A stretch of 7,316 nucleotides of DNA from Propionibacterium sp. Lineage in GTDB: Bacteria; Actinomycetota; Actinomycetes; Propionibacteriales; Propionibacteriaceae. Numbering within the stretch: the stretch's first letter is position 1; each line of letters begins with the position of its first letter. The stretch spans positions 1-7,316 of the forward strand of contig JAAYAO010000169.1 of the NCBI GenBank assembly GCA_012719335.1. The letters run 5' to 3'. The notes beneath the pieces were generated by a model, which was not told where the DNA came from, searched no databases, and saw nothing but the letters and a program-made list of their open reading frames with translations. A program made the position numbers and the translations under genes. Positions 6,136-7,316 of this stretch are shown here, piece by piece.

Positions 6136-6425
6136 GCGCGTCCATCCTTGAGATCGAGTAGGTCGGAAACAATGTGCACCTGTCCCAACACCGCAGCCTT
6201 GCGCACCGAATCACGCAGGGCCGAGCAGCCGGGGAAACGTCCGTCTTCCAGGTTGCTCGCCCGACGTTCGACGCATCCCTCCATGGCGTCACGGTGCCAC
6301 TGGATGCTGGTCTGATCCCACGTGCTCTTGCGAACCTCGACCTGCTGCTGGCAGGTCTCGCAGGTGACCGGCTCCATCGGGGCGTCGTCGAGACGGACGT
6401 CCGGGCGAGGGTTGGGCTTCGCCAT
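6132..6425 (-). CDS. Small four-cysteine protein of unknown function, coupled to kshA
   Basis: This is a 97-residue soluble protein without a signal peptide or membrane segment. It begins with a charged stretch and the block RLDDAPMEPVTCETC, then VRKSTWDQTSIQWHRDAM. Its four cysteines are C22, C25, C51 and C67 (C-x2-C-x25-C-x15-C), which could bind zinc or an iron-sulfur cluster. The spacing does not fit the plant-type 2Fe-2S pattern or classical 4Fe-4S ferredoxins. I recall similar small proteins beside actinobacterial oxygenase genes, sometimes labelled ferredoxin-like, but cannot verify this here. The kshA stop and this ATG form TGATATG, a good AGAAGG site lies 6 nt upstream, and the end overlaps the SDR start. 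Such coupling on both sides argues it is a real gene working with KshA or the SDR, perhaps as an electron carrier or assembly factor. No function is assigned. Confidence 0.8.
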   Translation of the reverse strand: MAKPNPRPDVRLDDAPMEPVTCETCQQQVEVRKSTWDQTSIQWHRDAMEGCVERRASNLEDGRFPGCSALRDSVRKAAVLGQVHIVSDLLDLKDGRA

Positions 6426-6426
6426 A

Positions 6427-7316
6427 TCAGGCCTTCTGCTCTTCGGCGTCGCGCTCGGAGAGGATCTTCTTGATGTTCTCCTCCACCTCGGAACGCCAGG
6501 CCTCGTTCGGACGGGTGGTGTCGATCTCGAACTCGAAGCGCTCGGTCATCTCCGGGGTGATGTCGGCGACGTCGACGTAGAACTGCTGGTACCAACGACG
6601 CAGCTGGTAGACCGGGCCGTCCTCCTCGCAGAGCAGCGGGTTCTCGATCGGGGTCTTGTTGTTCCAGATCTCGACGTCCTGCTCGAAGCCGAGCTTGATG
6701 AAGATGGCCATCTTCTCGGCCATGTCCTCGGCCATCTCCGCGGTCGGGTAGTCCTTCTTGTTGACCTTGATCGCGTAGTTCAACATGAAGTTGTTGTGAT
6801 CGATCGGGTAGTGGCAGTTGATCAACATCGAGTGGACGTCGAAGTCGCCGTAGTGCGACACCATCGGGTTCAACATGAAGGAGGGGCCGTAGTAGTGGGC
6901 CTCGGAGGTGTTGCCGCTGCGCTGGGGAACGCCGGCCTTGACCGCATCGGGGTCGCGGTCGCCGCGGGCCTCACCGTTCATCCACTGCGAGGCGATGTGC
7001 CCCTCGAAGACGTTCTTGAAGTAGGTCGGGAACGACTTGTGGATGTAGAAGAAGTGGGCCATGTCGACCACGTTGTCGATGATCTCGCGGCAGTTCGAGC
7101 CCTCGATCTTGAACTTGTACCAGTACCAGTCGGTCCAGTCCGGATCGTCGTGCATCGGGATGTCGGGGATCATCTGTTCCGGGATCGGGGGGTTGCCCTC
7201 GGGGTCGTTCCAGACGAACAGGATGCCGTCCTTGACCATGGTCGGCCAGGTGGCGGTGCGGGCGCGCAGCGGGACGCGGCGGGAGTAGGGGATCGAGGTG
7301 CACTTGCCCTCGCCGC
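6427..7316 (-). CDS. kshA: 3-ketosteroid 9α-hydroxylase, Rieske oxygenase component KshA (partial, N-terminus outside window)
   Basis: This is the catalytic oxygenase of the KshAB system, which inserts a hydroxyl at C9 of 3-ketosteroids. The frame runs off the right edge, leaving 295 full codons. It opens GEGKCTSIPYSRRVPLRART, the stretch directly after the second Rieske motif of KshA, so the C-x-H and C-x2-H cluster ligands lie just outside. The catalytic domain is complete. The bridging aspartate and iron histidines are in DNVVDMAHFFYIH (histidine codons at 7056-7054 and 7041-7039), and the third iron ligand is the aspartate of FEQDVEIWNNKT (codon 6678-6676). FPTYFKNVFEGHIAS, ILINCHYP-type LINCHYP, NPLLCEEDGPVYQLRRWYQQFYVDVADI and the ending are all characteristic of KshA. 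The internal ATG at 7239 is not the start. Actinobacteria often carry several KshA paralogues with different substrate ranges; which one this is cannot be told. Confidence 0.9.
   Translation of the reverse strand, partial: GEGKCTSIPYSRRVPLRARTATWPTMVKDGILFVWNDPEGNPPIPEQMIPDIPMHDDPDWTDWYWYKFKIEGSNCREIIDNVVDMAHFFYIHKSFPTYFKNVFEGHIASQWMNGEARGDRDPDAVKAGVPQRSGNTSEAHYYGPSFMLNPMVSHYGDFDVHSMLINCHYPIDHNNFMLNYAIKVNKKDYPTAEMAEDMAEKMAIFIKLGFEQDVEIWNNKTPIENPLLCEEDGPVYQLRRWYQQFYVDVADITPEMTERFEFEIDTTRPNEAWRSEVEENIKKILSERDAEEQKA

Noticed and set aside
5269..6315. 348-codon plus-strand frame opposite the minus-strand SDR
   Set aside because: The minus strand carries a complete SDR with all catalytic residues; the plus frame has no recognisable motif and even crosses the terminator hairpin.
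7237..7239. ATG at 7239 as the start of the oxygenase gene
   Set aside because: The frame stays open to the window edge and encodes typical KshA sequence (IPYSRRVPLRART) upstream, so the gene is truncated by the window.
1..7316. CRISPR array, tRNA/rRNA gene, insertion sequence or phage element
   Set aside because: No regularly spaced repeats, RNA-gene signatures, transposase motifs or flanking target duplications were seen by eye.

Overview
The window is high-GC DNA, about two thirds G+C by eye, with almost every third codon position G or C. Genes are tightly packed with 1-4 nt junctions. The gene content (KshA, KshB, an HsaA-type monooxygenase, a 3-ketosteroid Δ4-(5α)-dehydrogenase-like flavoprotein) points to a steroid-degrading actinobacterium of the Mycobacterium/Rhodococcus/Nocardia type. 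The genus cannot be fixed from this sequence.

Layout, plus strand (1-4994): the C-terminal part of an IclR-family regulator (2-373) is followed after 1 nt by kshB, the reductase of 3-ketosteroid 9α-hydroxylase (375-1400). A 173-bp intergenic region holds several inverted repeats, including a clean 18-bp palindrome that could be an operator. Then comes a compact three-gene unit: an HsaA-like flavin-dependent monooxygenase (1574-2758), a 3-oxo-5α-steroid Δ4-dehydrogenase-like flavoprotein (2770-4251) and a classical SDR (4248-4994, ATGA overlap).

Middle (4995-5337): a small minus-strand DUF433 antitoxin-like gene lies between the two convergent units. It is broken by an apparent 1-bp deletion and has no toxin partner. 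Upstream of it are a short tandem repeat and a strong hairpin, probably the terminator of the minus-strand operon.

Layout, minus strand (7316-5338): kshA, the Rieske oxygenase (its N-terminus is outside the window), a 97-residue four-cysteine protein of unknown function, and a second SDR. The last two are joined to their upstream gene by TGATATG and ATGA junctions, so translational coupling is likely.

How the genes may work together (inference): an SDR oxidises a steroid hydroxyl, for example 3-OH, to a ketone. The Δ4-(5α)-dehydrogenase converts the 5α-3-ketosteroid to the 4-ene-3-ketone. KshA, fed electrons by KshB, 9α-hydroxylates it to help open ring B, and the HsaA-like enzyme hydroxylates a phenolic seco-steroid. 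No Δ1-dehydrogenase, HsaB flavin reductase or ring-cleavage dioxygenase is present, so this looks like an accessory or upstream module for particular steroids (5α-reduced, or differently oxygenated). Local control is more likely through the IclR protein than through KstR, since I found no KstR- or KstR2-like box.
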